In this document: positions 1-10,799 of the stretch, one piece after another
Numbering within the stretch: the stretch's first letter is position 1
How the letters are laid out: the number at the start of each line of letters is the position of its first letter
NCBI RefSeq assembly: GCF_900099995.1
Contig: NZ_FNCZ01000001.1
Span: 1,612,001 to 1,676,000 of the forward strand
Origin: Winogradskyella thalassocola
GTDB taxonomy: Bacteria; Bacteroidota; Bacteroidia; Flavobacteriales; Flavobacteriaceae
Length of the DNA: 64,000 nucleotides
Direction: 5' to 3'
Notes under the pieces: generated by a model
What the model was told of the DNA's origin: nothing
The model's database searches: none
What the model saw: the letters and a program-made list of their open reading frames with translations, nothing else
Position numbers and translations under genes: made by a program

Positions 1-378
1 GAGTCAATATCTATTTGACCTACGTTTTCATTATTTAGAAAAATAGGAATCACAATTTCAGCTTTAACTGTAATACTACAAGCAATATAATTATCTTGAG
101 CAGCCACATCTGGAACCACAAAATTCTGATTACTTATTGCAACTTGTCCACAAATACCTTTTCCAAACGGAATAATAATATGGTCTGTTGGCTCACCTAC
201 GTAAGGACCTAATTTTAATTCGTCTTTATCTCCATTTTTAAAGTAAAAACCAACCCAATTATAATAACTTATATTTGCTTCTAGAGTTTCGCAAATCTTT
301 AATAGACGTTGATCAACACTAAGGTTTTCTTGTGCTACAATTGATTTGATTTCAGGTTTTAAGTCGTGTAAATTCATA
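1..378 (-). CDS. GAF-domain protein, free methionine-R-sulfoxide reductase-like (partial, C-terminus cut)
   Basis: The minus-strand frame starts at ATG 378 (MNLHDLKPEI) and runs off the left edge, giving about 126 residues. The sequence YYNWVGFYF, then GKGICGQVA and later NYIACS...EIVIP, matches the small GAF proteins that reduce free methionine-R-sulfoxide. Two of the family's conserved cysteines are visible, in GICG and IACS. The enzyme would act in the cytoplasm with thioredoxin to repair oxidised free methionine. The C-terminus is outside the window, so completeness cannot be judged. A generic GAF sensor is the alternative, but the short N-terminus and paired cysteines favour fRMsr. It is divergent from xrtF, with about 90 bp between the starts. 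Confidence 0.75.
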
Positions 379-469
379 GGTGTAAAAAACTTTTTGCAAA
401 AGTATCTAAAATACACTGTTTTAAAATGCTGTTTTTATAAATTTAACAACAAACTAACATTAGGAATTT

Positions 470-1021
470 TTGAAGGCGCTTTTAGTAAAATATAAATCTG
501 TAATTCGTTTTATCGTCACTTTTTTGGCGGTATATGGGGCTTTGACTATTGGTTATAATGTGTACTTAAATGTATCTCATGGTTCTGTGTTTTACCCAGA
601 TTATTTAACCAATTTGGTAGCAGAACAAACCAATGCTTTATTAAATGGTTTGGGTTATGAGGCGAGTATTACTCCACATCCCAATGAACCTTCAATGAAA
701 ATTATTATCAATGAAAAATACGTGGCACGTGTTATAGAAGGTTGTAATGCTATAAGTATTATCATTTTGTTTTTATCTTTTATAGTCGCTTTTGCAGGCA
801 AGCTTAAAACCACTTTATTATATGGGTTAGCTGGAAGCATTATTATTTATGCTTTCAATTTAATTCGAATTGTAATTTTATCTGTAGGACTCTATCATTA
901 CCCTTGGAGAAGAGAAATTCTGCATACCGTTATTTTTCCAATGTTAATTTATGGAACCGTTTTTCTTCTTTGGATGGTTTGGGTGAATCGATTTTCTAAA
1001 AAAGCGAAGTCTAATGCGTAA
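470..1021 (+). CDS. xrtF: Exosortase family protein XrtF
   Basis: This 183-residue polytopic membrane protein has several hydrophobic helices. The exosortase/archaeosortase triad is visible as Cys92 in EGCNA, Arg133 in NLIRI and His152 in LHTVIFP. Exosortases are transpeptidase-like membrane enzymes that cleave C-terminal sorting tags of exported proteins. The F subfamily is typical of Flavobacteriia and is short, as here. The start is a TTG at 470; no upstream ATG in frame gives a better N-terminus. Its last 8 bp overlap the next gene, the usual XrtF partner, so the two are translationally coupled. No obvious sorting-tag substrate is encoded in the window. Confidence 0.88.
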   Translation: MKALLVKYKSVIRFIVTFLAVYGALTIGYNVYLNVSHGSVFYPDYLTNLVAEQTNALLNGLGYEASITPHPNEPSMKIIINEKYVARVIEGCNAISIIILFLSFIVAFAGKLKTTLLYGLAGSIIIYAFNLIRIVILSVGLYHYPWRREILHTVIFPMLIYGTVFLLWMVWVNRFSKKAKSNA

Positions 1022-1442
1022 ATTAATTACCTATAGTTTAGTCGGAGTATTACTACTATTATTAATCTTAATTAGGGCTTATGAAGACGTACTGTTTTAC
1101 GATCCCTATTTAACGTTTTTTGAAAATGATTATTTGTATTTGGATAGTCCAAGACGAGAAATAGCAAAGTTAGTCTTGTTTACAACATTGCGTTATGTTT
1201 TAAATACTGTAATCTCATTGGGGATTTTGTATCTTATTTTTAAAGATAAAAGTATTGTCAAGTTTTCAGTATTAGTTTTTGCCGTGGCTTATGTTTTATT
1301 GCTAATTCCATTTTTATATTTTGTTATAAATCCAAACCAGGAAGATTACTATTTGTTTTTTAATATTAGACGCTTTTTAATCCAACCTATTGGTTTAATT
1401 CTGCTATTTCCAGCATTTTATTACTATAAATTGAATCGTTAA
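1014..1442 (+). CDS. Exosortase F system-associated membrane protein
   Basis: This is a 142-residue protein with about four hydrophobic segments (residues 5-22, 58-76, 84-108 and 120-136) and a charged loop DSPRREIAKL. Size, topology and its 8-bp overlap with the xrtF stop match the flavobacterial near-exosortase family that always sits next to XrtF. Its biochemical role is not known; it may be an accessory or partner of the exosortase. The start is ATG at 1014. I infer the family mainly from position and topology, since no catalytic motif is present. Confidence 0.78.
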   Translation: MRKLITYSLVGVLLLLLILIRAYEDVLFYDPYLTFFENDYLYLDSPRREIAKLVLFTTLRYVLNTVISLGILYLIFKDKSIVKFSVLVFAVAYVLLLIPFLYFVINPNQEDYYLFFNIRRFLIQPIGLILLFPAFYYYKLNR

Positions 1443-1479
1443 TATTGTATCTAGAGCATTTTATAGTTTAATAATTTTG

Positions 1480-1487
1480 TAGCTTTG
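1480..1487 (+). promoter_or_regulatory. TAnnTTTG-type -7 element just before the HYC_CC_PP gene
   Basis: TAGCTTTG fits the Bacteroidota -7 consensus TAnnTTTG. It lies only 4 nt before the GTG start at 1492, so transcription would begin at or beside the start codon. I see no convincing -33 TTG at the expected distance, so the call is tentative. Confidence 0.3.
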
Positions 1488-1491
1488 CATC

Positions 1492-1905
1492 GTGAAATTT
1501 TCATATCTACATAAAACCTTTTCTGTTGCACTATCATTTTTGGTATTGTTTTCTACATTATCATTAACTATTGATAAGCACTTTTGTGGAGATGTTTTAA
1601 TTGATGTTGCCATTTTTTCCGAAAGTAAAACATGTGGAATGGAAGTTTCAAAAACGGAACAGACAGATGTAATTGAAAAAAGTTGTTGTAAAAATGAAAT
1701 AGATGTTATTGAAGGAATTTCGGATTTAACTATTAATTCATTTGAAGATTTTGATTTAATTCAACAGCAAGTATTATTTGCCTATAGTTATTCTTACATT
1801 AATCTTTTTGAAGGTTTGCCAAACTTGGTCATTCCTCATAGTGATTATTTACCACCAACATTAGTTGAAGATATCCATCTTTTAGATGAAGTTTACCTCA
1901 TTTGA
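1492..1905 (+). CDS. HYC_CC_PP family secreted protein
   Basis: The protein has 137 residues. An N-terminal hydrophobic signal segment (residues 8-26) is followed by DKHFCG, then SCCKN and finally YLPP. These are the spaced H-x-C, CC and PP motifs that name this flavobacterial family. Genes of the family usually sit directly upstream of a TonB-dependent receptor, as here. Cysteine/histidine content and the neighbouring HMA protein suggest metal handling, possibly copper, in the periplasm; this is inference. The start is GTG at 1492, which places the signal peptide correctly. The next gene starts 72 bp downstream on the same strand. Confidence 0.75.
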   Translation: MKFSYLHKTFSVALSFLVLFSTLSLTIDKHFCGDVLIDVAIFSESKTCGMEVSKTEQTDVIEKSCCKNEIDVIEGISDLTINSFEDFDLIQQQVLFAYSYSYINLFEGLPNLVIPHSDYLPPTLVEDIHLLDEVYLI

Positions 1906-1977
1906 TTCAGTTATAACCCTTAGTGAAAAAGGAAGCACATACTTATGTGCAAGTCGTTATACCTGAAATTCAAACAA

Positions 1978-4215
1978 ATGAAAAAATATTTAATTATAAA
2001 ATTTATGTTCTTGTCGCTAATACTTTCTGCGCAAGATCAATTAAAAGGTGTTGTTCTCGAAACAAGTAGCGGAAAAGAAATGCCATTACCTGGAGCCAAT
2101 GTGTATTGGTTGGGCTCATCGGTTGGAGCTATTACAAATGCAGATGGAACATTCACATTACCATATAAGTTTTCTTATAATAAGCTAGTGTTTAGTTATG
2201 TCGGATTTAAATCGGATACGATAACCATAAGTGAAAACAAGTTTATAAAGCATGTACTTCAAGCGAGTGACGAGTTAGATGCTGTAGAAATTACATCTAG
2301 AAAACAAGCAACCCGTAAATCTTATTTACAAGCCTCAAATACTTTTACCGTTACTAGTGCAGAATTGCTAAAAGCAGCCTGCTGTAACTTGGCAGAAAGT
2401 TTTGAAACCAATCCGTCAATTGATGTTAATTTTGCTGATGCGATTTCAGGTTCAAAGCAGATTAAAATGTTGGGTTTAAATTCACCTTATATATTAATTG
2501 CGACCGAAAACATACCAGCCATACGAGGAGCTTCTCAAGCTTATGGCTTAAGTTTTATTCCTGGTACTTGGGTAGAAAGTATTCAGATCACTAAAGGTAC
2601 AGGTAGTGTTGTTAACGGGTTTGAGAGTATCGCTGGTCAAATCAATGCCGAAATGGTAAAACCTACTACAGACGATAAATTATTTGTAAACCTATATGGA
2701 GCTTCAAGTGAACGTTTAGAGTTAAATACGCATTTTAACACTAAAGTTTCTGATAAATGGAGTACTGGTTTGTATGTGCATGGTAACACACATCAAGAAG
2801 AGCATGATGTTAATGATGATGGTTTTATGGATATGCCCATCTATAATCAGATTAATGTTATGAATCGTTGGCAATATACCAATACGGAAAAAGGAGTGGT
2901 TAGCTTCATTAATTTGAGATATCTTAATGATGAAAAACAAGCCGGACAAGTTGAGTTTGATCCAGAACGTGATAAAGGCACCGCTAATTTTTGGGGAAGC
3001 GAAATTAATACAGAACGTTTTGAGGTGACTACAAAATTAGGTTATGTCAATCCAGAAATTCCGTACCAAAGTCTTGGTTTTCAAACGGCCTTTAGTCATC
3101 ATCAACAAGATTCCTATTTTGGGTTAAACCAATATGACATTAAACACAATAGTTTTTACTCTAACTTGGTTTATAATTCAATTATTTCCGATTCGAGACA
3201 CAAAGTAAAAACAGGATTAAGTTTTACTTACGATCATTATAATGAGCTTGTAAATAGTGTAAACTATAAACGCACGGAGAATTCTGTGGGTGGTTTTTTT
3301 GAATATGCTTTTGATAATTTAGACAAACTATCATTAACAGCCGGAATGCGCGTAGACCAGCACAATAGACTTGGTTTTTTTGTAACACCGCGTTTGCATG
3401 TGCGTTATACACCTTGGGAGAAATCAGCATTACGCGCTTCAATAGGAAGGGGGAAACGTAGTGCTAATATTTTTGCAGAAAACCAGAATATGTTTTCAAG
3501 CTCAAGACAGATTAATATTTTAAATTCAAATGGTAAAATTTACGGTTTAGATCCTGAAATTGCATGGAATTATGGCATTAGCTACTTACAGGGCTTTAAT
3601 TTATTTGATAGGAAGGCCGATGTCACTTTTGATTTTTATAGAACAGATTTTCAGAACCAGGTGGTTGTAGATTGGGAGAATCCGTATGAAGTCAATTTTT
3701 ATAATTTAGAAGGAGATAGCTATGCTAATAGTTTTCAGTTTGAATTTAATTATAATGTTTTTGAACATTTTGATTTACGAATGGCTTATAAGTATTACGA
3801 CATTAAAACGGATTATATTTCGGGTAAACTAGAAAAACCATTAGTGCCAAAGCATCGTTTATTTGCTAATACGTCTTATGAAACTGCTATTAAAGAAAGT
3901 GGATCTCAGTGGAAGTTCGATGCCACCTATAATTGGTTGAGTGCTCAGCGTTTTCCTAGTACAGATTTAAGTCCATCTCAATTTCAATTGGCTGATAAAA
4001 CGCCAACGGTTGGAACTTTAAATCTGCAAGTTACTAAAGTATTTTCTCCAAAATTTGAAGTATATTTAGGGGGCGAAAACGTGACGAATGTGCGTCAAGA
4101 TAATCCAGTAGTTAGCGCAGATAATCCGTTTGGTTCAAATTTTGATAGTAATTTTGTGTATGGCCCAATTTATGGCAGTATGTATTATGCTGGTCTGCGG
4201 TTTAGAATAAAATAA
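1978..4215 (+). CDS. TonB-dependent outer-membrane receptor with carboxypeptidase-like N-terminal domain
   Basis: From ATG 1978 the protein has 745 residues. The order is a signal peptide ending near LSAQ, a CarboxypepD_reg-like beta-sandwich (GVVLETSSGKEMPLPGANVY ... FSYVGFKSDTI), a plug domain (ITKGTGSVVNGFESIAGQIN), then a 22-strand-type beta barrel ending in an aromatic strand (YYAGLRFRIK). An upstream in-frame ATG at 1945 would add 11 residues before the signal peptide and is less likely. It imports a ligand across the outer membrane using TonB energy. Position between an HYC_CC_PP protein and an HMA protein suggests copper or another heavy metal, as inference. A CC pair (KAACCNLAE) near the plug start is consistent with metal binding. 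Confidence 0.88.
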   Translation: MKKYLIIKFMFLSLILSAQDQLKGVVLETSSGKEMPLPGANVYWLGSSVGAITNADGTFTLPYKFSYNKLVFSYVGFKSDTITISENKFIKHVLQASDELDAVEITSRKQATRKSYLQASNTFTVTSAELLKAACCNLAESFETNPSIDVNFADAISGSKQIKMLGLNSPYILIATENIPAIRGASQAYGLSFIPGTWVESIQITKGTGSVVNGFESIAGQINAEMVKPTTDDKLFVNLYGASSERLELNTHFNTKVSDKWSTGLYVHGNTHQEEHDVNDDGFMDMPIYNQINVMNRWQYTNTEKGVVSFINLRYLNDEKQAGQVEFDPERDKGTANFWGSEINTERFEVTTKLGYVNPEIPYQSLGFQTAFSHHQQDSYFGLNQYDIKHNSFYSNLVYNSIISDSRHKVKTGLSFTYDHYNELVNSVNYKRTENSVGGFFEYAFDNLDKLSLTAGMRVDQHNRLGFFVTPRLHVRYTPWEKSALRASIGRGKRSANIFAENQNMFSSSRQINILNSNGKIYGLDPEIAWNYGISYLQGFNLFDRKADVTFDFYRTDFQNQVVVDWENPYEVNFYNLEGDSYANSFQFEFNYNVFEHFDLRMAYKYYDIKTDYISGKLEKPLVPKHRLFANTSYETAIKESGSQWKFDATYNWLSAQRFPSTDLSPSQFQLADKTPTVGTLNLQVTKVFSPKFEVYLGGENVTNVRQDNPVVSADNPFGSNFDSNFVYGPIYGSMYYAGLRFRIK

Positions 4216-4303
4216 TCAATCTATTATTACGAAGTTAAACAGATTACTTAAAAGTTAAATAAATTGATTCTTACTTTGGTAGGAATTATAAAAATTAAAA
4301 ATT

Positions 4304-4675
4304 ATGAAAAAACTAATCACAGTTATTATTGTATGTATGGGAATGTTTGCTTTCTCACAAAATAAAAATGCCAAAGCTAACATTGAAGTGGATGGTGTTT
4401 GTGGAATGTGTAAAGAGCGTATAGAAAAAGCAGCCATTAGAACCAAAGGTGTAAAATCGGCAGTATGGAATGTTGATACACATGAATTGAAATTGATTTA
4501 TGACGAACGTAAAACAGATGTTAAAACGATCTCTAAAAGCATAGCTGCTGTAGGGCATGACACTAAGGAAATTAAAGCTACTGATGAACAATACCATTCT
4601 GTGCATGCTTGTTGTCTTTACCGCGATGAAGATGTTAAGAAAGACCATGAAAAGGAAAAAGAAGATGGAAACTAA
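4304..4675 (+). CDS. Secreted heavy-metal-associated (HMA) domain protein
   Basis: This 123-residue protein has a signal peptide ending around FAFSQ (residue 19). One HMA ferredoxin-like fold follows, with the metal-binding loop GVCGMCKERIEKA (Cys33, Cys36), the pattern of CopZ/Atx1-type copper chaperones. The mature protein would be periplasmic. A second metal-ligand cluster, HSVHACC, lies near the C-terminus before a charged tail rich in Asp, Glu, His and Lys. It is the third gene of the metal group and is followed by a clear terminator. The likely role is binding copper or a similar soft metal delivered by, or to, the TonB-dependent receptor; the metal is not proven by sequence. Confidence 0.85.
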   Translation: MKKLITVIIVCMGMFAFSQNKNAKANIEVDGVCGMCKERIEKAAIRTKGVKSAVWNVDTHELKLIYDERKTDVKTISKSIAAVGHDTKEIKATDEQYHSVHACCLYRDEDVKKDHEKEKEDGN

Positions 4676-4681
4676 TATAGA

Positions 4682-4711
4682 AGCCTGAATTTAGATTCAG
4701 GCTTTTTTTTT
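4682..4711 (+). terminator. Rho-independent terminator after the HMA gene
   Basis: AGCCTGAAT (4682-4690) and ATTCAGGCT (4694-4702) form a 9-bp stem with a 3-nt loop, followed by a run of T. It ends the metal-handling group. Confidence 0.85.
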
Positions 4712-4855
4712 ATGTTCTTTTTTCATTCTCAGCAAAACGAAAATGTCTTATGTTCTTTAGATAGTTTAGAAATTTTCAACCAAATTCGATAAGATCTTAT
4801 AGCGCTAGAATTAAGTATTTTTGAAATAATAAAAAATCGAATAATAGTTACAAAT

Positions 4856-5419
4856 ATGGAACTAGACCAAATTATTGATAATATTTACCCGCTAACAACT
4901 AAATCGAAAGACTTAATTAAAGCGTCGATAATTGAAGTTAAATTTTCAAAAGGCCATATTTTATTTAAAGCCAATAAAATTGAGAAAAGTATTTATTTCA
5001 TTAAAAAAGGAATAGCAAGAGCCTATGCGTATTCCGATGATAATCAAATTACATTTTGGTTTGGTAAAGAAGGAGATCCTATTGTTTCGATGCAAAGTTA
5101 TGTCAACAATCAAAAAGGTTACGAAGATGTAGAATTGTTGGAAGATTGCGAACTTTATGAATTAAAGATGGAACAACTTCAAAAACTTTTTTTAGAAGAT
5201 ATTCATATTGCAAATTGGGGGCGAAAATTTGCAGAATTAGAAATTATAAAATCCGAAAAACGTCTTATTTCCTTGCAATTTGAAAATGCAACTCAGAGGT
5301 ACTTAGCACTTCTTAATAATTACCCTAGCTTACTGCAGCGCGTACAATTATCTCATATTGCATCTTATTTGGGTATTACCCAAATTAGTTTAAGCCGAAT
5401 TAGAGCGAATGTAAAATAA
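4856..5419 (+). CDS. Crp/Fnr family transcriptional regulator
   Basis: This 187-residue protein has an N-terminal cyclic-nucleotide-binding-like beta barrel (GHILFKANKIEKSIYFIKKGIARAY, about residues 35-60) and a C-terminal helix-turn-helix (LSHIASYLGITQISLSRIRANVK). Such Bacteroidota regulators usually lack the cAMP-contacting residues and sense unknown signals. No cysteine cluster for an Fnr-type iron-sulfur centre is visible. It stands alone, about 180 bp after the previous gene and 147 bp before the DJ-1-like gene. It could regulate the next transcription unit, but no operator is evident. Confidence 0.85.
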   Translation: MELDQIIDNIYPLTTKSKDLIKASIIEVKFSKGHILFKANKIEKSIYFIKKGIARAYAYSDDNQITFWFGKEGDPIVSMQSYVNNQKGYEDVELLEDCELYELKMEQLQKLFLEDIHIANWGRKFAELEIIKSEKRLISLQFENATQRYLALLNNYPSLLQRVQLSHIASYLGITQISLSRIRANVK

Positions 5420-5566
5420 ATAGCGTTTTTATCATTTGTTAAATGGTTTCTCTAAAATGTTTAGGAATTTTGCTCTCTGATATTATTCTTCATTGGAAGC
5501 TGTAAAATTATTTTAGCTTTTAAAAAATGAGAATAATCTAAAACTAATTTTAAAATATACTTAGAT

Positions 5567-6379
5567 ATGTTAAATACGATAAAAATTAAAACGTCACTTA
5601 TTCTACTATTATTTGCAGCTTTTTTTGTGGGCTGTAATAATAGTAAAACCAATGTGGATAATTCAACTGTAAAATCAGAAACTAAAGCATTAAAAAAAAT
5701 ATTATTTGTAGTAACAAGTCACAGTGAAAAAGGAAATACAGGAGAGAAAACAGGTTATTATCTAGGAGAAGTTTCGCATCCATGGGATGTATTACATACC
5801 GCAGGTTATGAAATCGATTTTGTAAGTCCGAAAGGAGGGAAGGCACCTGTAGATGCTTTTGATATGACAGATTCTATTAATAAGAAATTTTGGGATAACG
5901 ATATATACCGCAATAAAATTGAAAACACTAAAACACCGAAAGATGTAAATCCGGATGATTATGTTGCCATTCATTATGCAGGTGGTCATGGAGCGATGTG
6001 GGATTTTGCCGATAATACCGAAATAGCTGAAATTGCAGCGCAGATCTATGAAAACAACGGTGTCGTTAGTGCGGTATGTCATGGTCCTGCCGGCTTAGTG
6101 AATATTAAATTAAGCAACGGATCTTATCTTGTTGATGGTAAAAAAGTAAATGCGTTTACAAATGAAGAAGAGGTTAAAGTAAAACTAGAAGATGTCGTTC
6201 CGTTTTTACTAGAAGATCAATTAATAGCGCGTGGTGCTATTTTCGAAAAGTCCACGCCTTTTACGGAACACGTCGTTGCGGACCAACGATTGGTTACCGG
6301 TCAAAACCCACAATCTGCTCATGGTGTTGGTCAGGCGACCTTAAAAGAGCTACAAAGACTAACTAAAAGCAAGAAGTAA
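5567..6379 (+). CDS. DJ-1/PfpI-family (Hsp31-like) lipoprotein
   Basis: The protein has 270 residues. A lipobox FVGCNN puts the lipidated Cys at residue 23, and a class I glutamine-amidotransferase-like fold follows. The nucleophile elbow is SAVCHGPAG (Cys171, His172), preceded by the glycine-rich HYAGGHGAMWDF loop typical of the Hsp31/GATase1-like group. Cytoplasmic relatives act as chaperones or glyoxalase/deglycase enzymes. The lipoprotein signal here indicates an envelope-anchored version, and its substrate is unknown. The ACT gene begins on the base after its stop, so they are co-transcribed. Confidence 0.85.
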   Translation: MLNTIKIKTSLILLLFAAFFVGCNNSKTNVDNSTVKSETKALKKILFVVTSHSEKGNTGEKTGYYLGEVSHPWDVLHTAGYEIDFVSPKGGKAPVDAFDMTDSINKKFWDNDIYRNKIENTKTPKDVNPDDYVAIHYAGGHGAMWDFADNTEIAEIAAQIYENNGVVSAVCHGPAGLVNIKLSNGSYLVDGKKVNAFTNEEEVKVKLEDVVPFLLEDQLIARGAIFEKSTPFTEHVVADQRLVTGQNPQSAHGVGQATLKELQRLTKSKK

Positions 6380-6772
6380 ATGAGTGGAGAGAAAAATTTA
6401 GAAATGCTTTTAAAATCAATGAAACCAAAGCACAATTTAGGCGAATTTGTATTTTGTAAAACAGAACATTTGGATCAAATAAATTTAAGCCAAGTTGTAA
6501 TGACTTTTAAAGAAGAGGAAAGCACTACTATTATCCTCAAAAAAGAAATTGCAAACCAACTACATTTAGATTATTCTTACGTGGCGTCTTGGATTACACT
6601 TACTGTGCATTCTTCGTTGGAGGCCGTGGGTTTAACAGCTGCATTTTCAAATGCATTATCTGAAAATGGAATTAGTTGTAATGTTGTCGCCGCTTATTAT
6701 CACGATCATATTTTTGTAGATAAAAAAGATACAGACAAAGCCATGGAAGTTTTGAATGCATTTTCTAAATAA
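6380..6772 (+). CDS. ACT domain-containing protein
   Basis: This 130-residue protein starts with ATG at 6380, immediately after the preceding TAA. It contains an ACT-like ferredoxin fold (SWITLTVHSSLEAVGLTAAFSNALSENGISCNVVAAYYHDHIFVDKKDTDKAMEVL; shown here by its landmarks), similar to small YjgH/DUF2241-type ACT proteins. ACT domains bind amino acids or other small ligands. The stand-alone form is of unknown role. Coupling to the DJ-1 lipoprotein may be only convenience. The match is on fold landmarks and length; the ligand cannot be told. Confidence 0.75.
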   Translation: MSGEKNLEMLLKSMKPKHNLGEFVFCKTEHLDQINLSQVVMTFKEEESTTIILKKEIANQLHLDYSYVASWITLTVHSSLEAVGLTAAFSNALSENGISCNVVAAYYHDHIFVDKKDTDKAMEVLNAFSK

Positions 6773-6867
6773 TGCATTCAGTGTAGATATCACTGTTTAT
6801 AAAACGTTTGTTGTAATACTGAAGCAGACCATGATTTAAAATTACCACACCAAATAAATAATAACGA

Positions 6868-7194
6868 ATGAATTGGATATTACTAATAATTGCAGGACTT
6901 TTTGAAGTGGCCTTTGCAGCTTGTTTAGGAAAAGCTAAAGAAGCTACAGGAAATGAATCAACCTATTGGTATATTGGTTTCTTGGTTTGCTTAGTAATAA
7001 GTATGCTGCTTCTTATAAAAGTGACACAAGTATTACCCATTGGTACAGCATATGCCGTTTGGACAGGTATCGGTGCCGTAGGAACTGTGTTGGTTGGTAT
7101 TTTTGTCTTTAAAGAGCCAGCAACACTGTGGAGACTATTTTTTATTTCAACATTAATTATCTCAATTATCGGGCTAAAGGTGGTTTCGCATTAA
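6868..7194 (+). CDS. SMR family exporter, SugE/Gdx-like
   Basis: This 108-residue protein has four transmembrane helices. Helix 1 has the conserved glutamate (LFEVAF, Glu13) that couples proton import to substrate export. The helix 3 region GTAYAVWTGIGAVGT is the SMR signature and resembles the SugE/Gdx (guanidinium exporter) subgroup. It forms an antiparallel dimer in the inner membrane. Members export guanidinium or quaternary ammonium compounds, and sequence alone does not settle which. The gene is about 95 bp downstream of the ACT gene. No guanidine riboswitch was recognised in the upstream 90 bp. Confidence 0.85.
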   Translation: MNWILLIIAGLFEVAFAACLGKAKEATGNESTYWYIGFLVCLVISMLLLIKVTQVLPIGTAYAVWTGIGAVGTVLVGIFVFKEPATLWRLFFISTLIISIIGLKVVSH

Positions 7195-7288
7195 ACAGAT
7201 TAATATGAGTGGTAGGATTTATCATTAATGGTACGTTTAAAATAGAGATATGTTTCGGCTTCCTAATTAAGGATGTTATGTTTTAAAT

Positions 7289-7942
7289 TTATTTTAAAGC
7301 TGAATCAATCTCAGCAATAAGAATATCACAACTTTTAATACCTAGTTCGGTGGCTTCTTTCTTATCATCAAAAGTGGTTAATAATGCTCTAACAATGTTT
7401 TTCAATTTAATTTCATCTAAAAAGGGGCCTTTTCCTTGTGGTATTAAATCGTAATCGGCATAGTTGACTAAGTAATTGCCTAAATAATCTTTTATCAGGC
7501 TTGTGTGTCTTACATAAACATCTGCTACTTCATCGTAATTGGAGTAGTGCTGTTGAATCGCTGTTTTGAGCTTGAAATTTTCAATCAGTTTTAAGTCTCC
7601 AGAATTGATTAAGGTTTTATAAGTGATACTTTTTGGGCTGAAGTTTTCATATTTTACGATGTCAAAAATATTATACATCAATTTCATGTCCTGATTTGTT
7701 TCAGAATTCAACACGGGAATAATCTTTGAGCAAATCGCTAATTTTTTGTCAATAGCTTCAATATTTTTTTGAAGTTGAATTTTATCCGCTTCAACATCAC
7801 TTTTAAGATTTGTGAGATATTGGATTTTAAGTTTATTATCCTTTACATTGTCAGCACATTTGTTCATGCTAAATGCAATTGTAATTCCTATGATGACAAT
7901 AATAATTTCTCTTAAAGTGTATTTCCAAGTTGTTTTTGCCAT
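7289..7942 (-). CDS. DUF6090 family membrane-anchored protein
   Basis: This 217-residue protein has a short cytoplasmic start (MAKTTWKYTLREI), one transmembrane helix (IIIVIIGITIAFSMNKCAD, residues 13-31) and a long helical, probably periplasmic, domain. The TLREIIIVIIGITIAFSMN pattern is characteristic of the flavobacterial DUF6090 family, often found as solitary genes or in tandem. Function is unknown. It is convergent with the SMR gene, leaving about 95 bp between stops. Confidence 0.75.
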   Translation of the reverse strand: MAKTTWKYTLREIIIVIIGITIAFSMNKCADNVKDNKLKIQYLTNLKSDVEADKIQLQKNIEAIDKKLAICSKIIPVLNSETNQDMKLMYNIFDIVKYENFSPKSITYKTLINSGDLKLIENFKLKTAIQQHYSNYDEVADVYVRHTSLIKDYLGNYLVNYADYDLIPQGKGPFLDEIKLKNIVRALLTTFDDKKEATELGIKSCDILIAEIDSALK

Positions 7943-8122
7943 AGCATAGTTTTATTAGATTTCTAAATCTATGAAATATAATTCGAATTTCAATTTTAGT
8001 AGAATCAAAAGTCTAATCTAGAGATGAAAACTTGTAAATGCTATTAAGGGACAAGAGTTGTTGTGCTTATTTTGAGATTATAAATAAAGGGATAAACACT
8101 ATTTGTAAGTTGTACAGAGATT

Positions 8123-8956
8123 TTAAAAAGTACCTATCATACCAATAGTTCCAGCTCCGGCGCTTATACGCCAGCTTATAGTTTTAGGCTTAGAATCAGT
8201 ATAAAAGTTGTTCTTGGTCATAAAATTCTCAATGCCATCTACAACAACTATACTCAGAGCCATCCCAAAACCAACATCACTCAACCAATGTGCGTTTGCC
8301 CATAATCTTGAAATAGGAGCAATGGAACCAACAGCATAAATGCCAGCTTTAGTCCAAAAATTATCAAATTGTTTGGCTATAGCATGTGCCATTGTAAAAG
8401 ATAATACACTATGACCAGAAGGAAATGAGTGAAAACCAGGTTTATTACTAAATGGTTCAAATTCATCATGGTTACCACTGTTAGGTCTTGCTCTTCCCAC
8501 AACGGTTTTAGAAATCGATTGAATGATTCCTGTTGTTATGGCAGAAGAAAATATCAAAATACCTGTATGACGTACTTTTTCATTATCTGTAAGCAATCCA
8601 AAACCATAAATACCAGTAGATACCATAAAGAAATTTTGAGGACTTCCAAAATACCAACCAAAGTCTTTTAGAACTTTTGGCGCACCAGTTCCTTGCTTTA
8701 AAAAGATACGATTAGCTTCTTGGTCACTTAAATACAGTAAGCTAGTTCCTGCAATAATACCGCCTGCAGTTAAAAAATCATCACTTTTCCAATGAAGTGG
8801 TCTTGTAAATGAATACCCAACACTTTTTAGGGTCACATTGGCGTCATACTTTAGGTTACTCCATACTTTATTAGTTTTGGTAGCGGTGGAGTCTGATTGA
8901 GAAAACAGGGGTGTCGATACTAATGATAGTAAATATAGAATTATGATCTTTTTCAT
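8123..8956 (-). CDS. PAP2 superfamily phosphatase (secreted/membrane)
   Basis: The protein has 277 residues and an N-terminal signal peptide (LLSLVSTPLFSQS). All three PAP2 acid-phosphatase motifs are present: KTVVGRARP, FPSGHS and SRLWANAHWLSDVGFG. The catalytic histidines lie in the second and third. Hydrophobic stretches between motifs suggest membrane association, facing the periplasm. Likely substrates are lipid phosphates such as undecaprenyl diphosphate or lipid A phosphate; the sequence does not choose. The groEL terminator lies upstream of its start, so it is a separate transcription unit. Confidence 0.88.
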   Translation of the reverse strand: MKKIIILYLLSLVSTPLFSQSDSTATKTNKVWSNLKYDANVTLKSVGYSFTRPLHWKSDDFLTAGGIIAGTSLLYLSDQEANRIFLKQGTGAPKVLKDFGWYFGSPQNFFMVSTGIYGFGLLTDNEKVRHTGILIFSSAITTGIIQSISKTVVGRARPNSGNHDEFEPFSNKPGFHSFPSGHSVLSFTMAHAIAKQFDNFWTKAGIYAVGSIAPISRLWANAHWLSDVGFGMALSIVVVDGIENFMTKNNFYTDSKPKTISWRISAGAGTIGMIGTF

Positions 8957-8991
8957 TTCAATAGCTGTAAAATTTAAATATAATACAAAAT

Positions 8992-9019
8992 AAAGCCTTT
9001 GATGAGAGTCAAAGGCTTT
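8992..9019 (-). terminator. Terminator hairpin downstream of groEL
   Basis: AAAGCCTTTGA (8992-9002) and TCAAAGGCTTT (9009-9019) form an 11-bp perfect stem with a 6-nt loop. Read on the minus strand it lies about 55 bp past the groEL stop. The T-run is short, ending the groESL mRNA before PAP2. Confidence 0.7.
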
Positions 9020-9073
9020 AAATTATAATTACAGTTCAATATTGCTGTATACACGCTTTGTCAATTGTTCTGA

Positions 9074-10753
<1,680 letters not shown>

Positions 10754-10799
10754 TTAAATTTTTTGTGCTAACAGCGAAAGGCTGATAGTGAAAAGCAAT

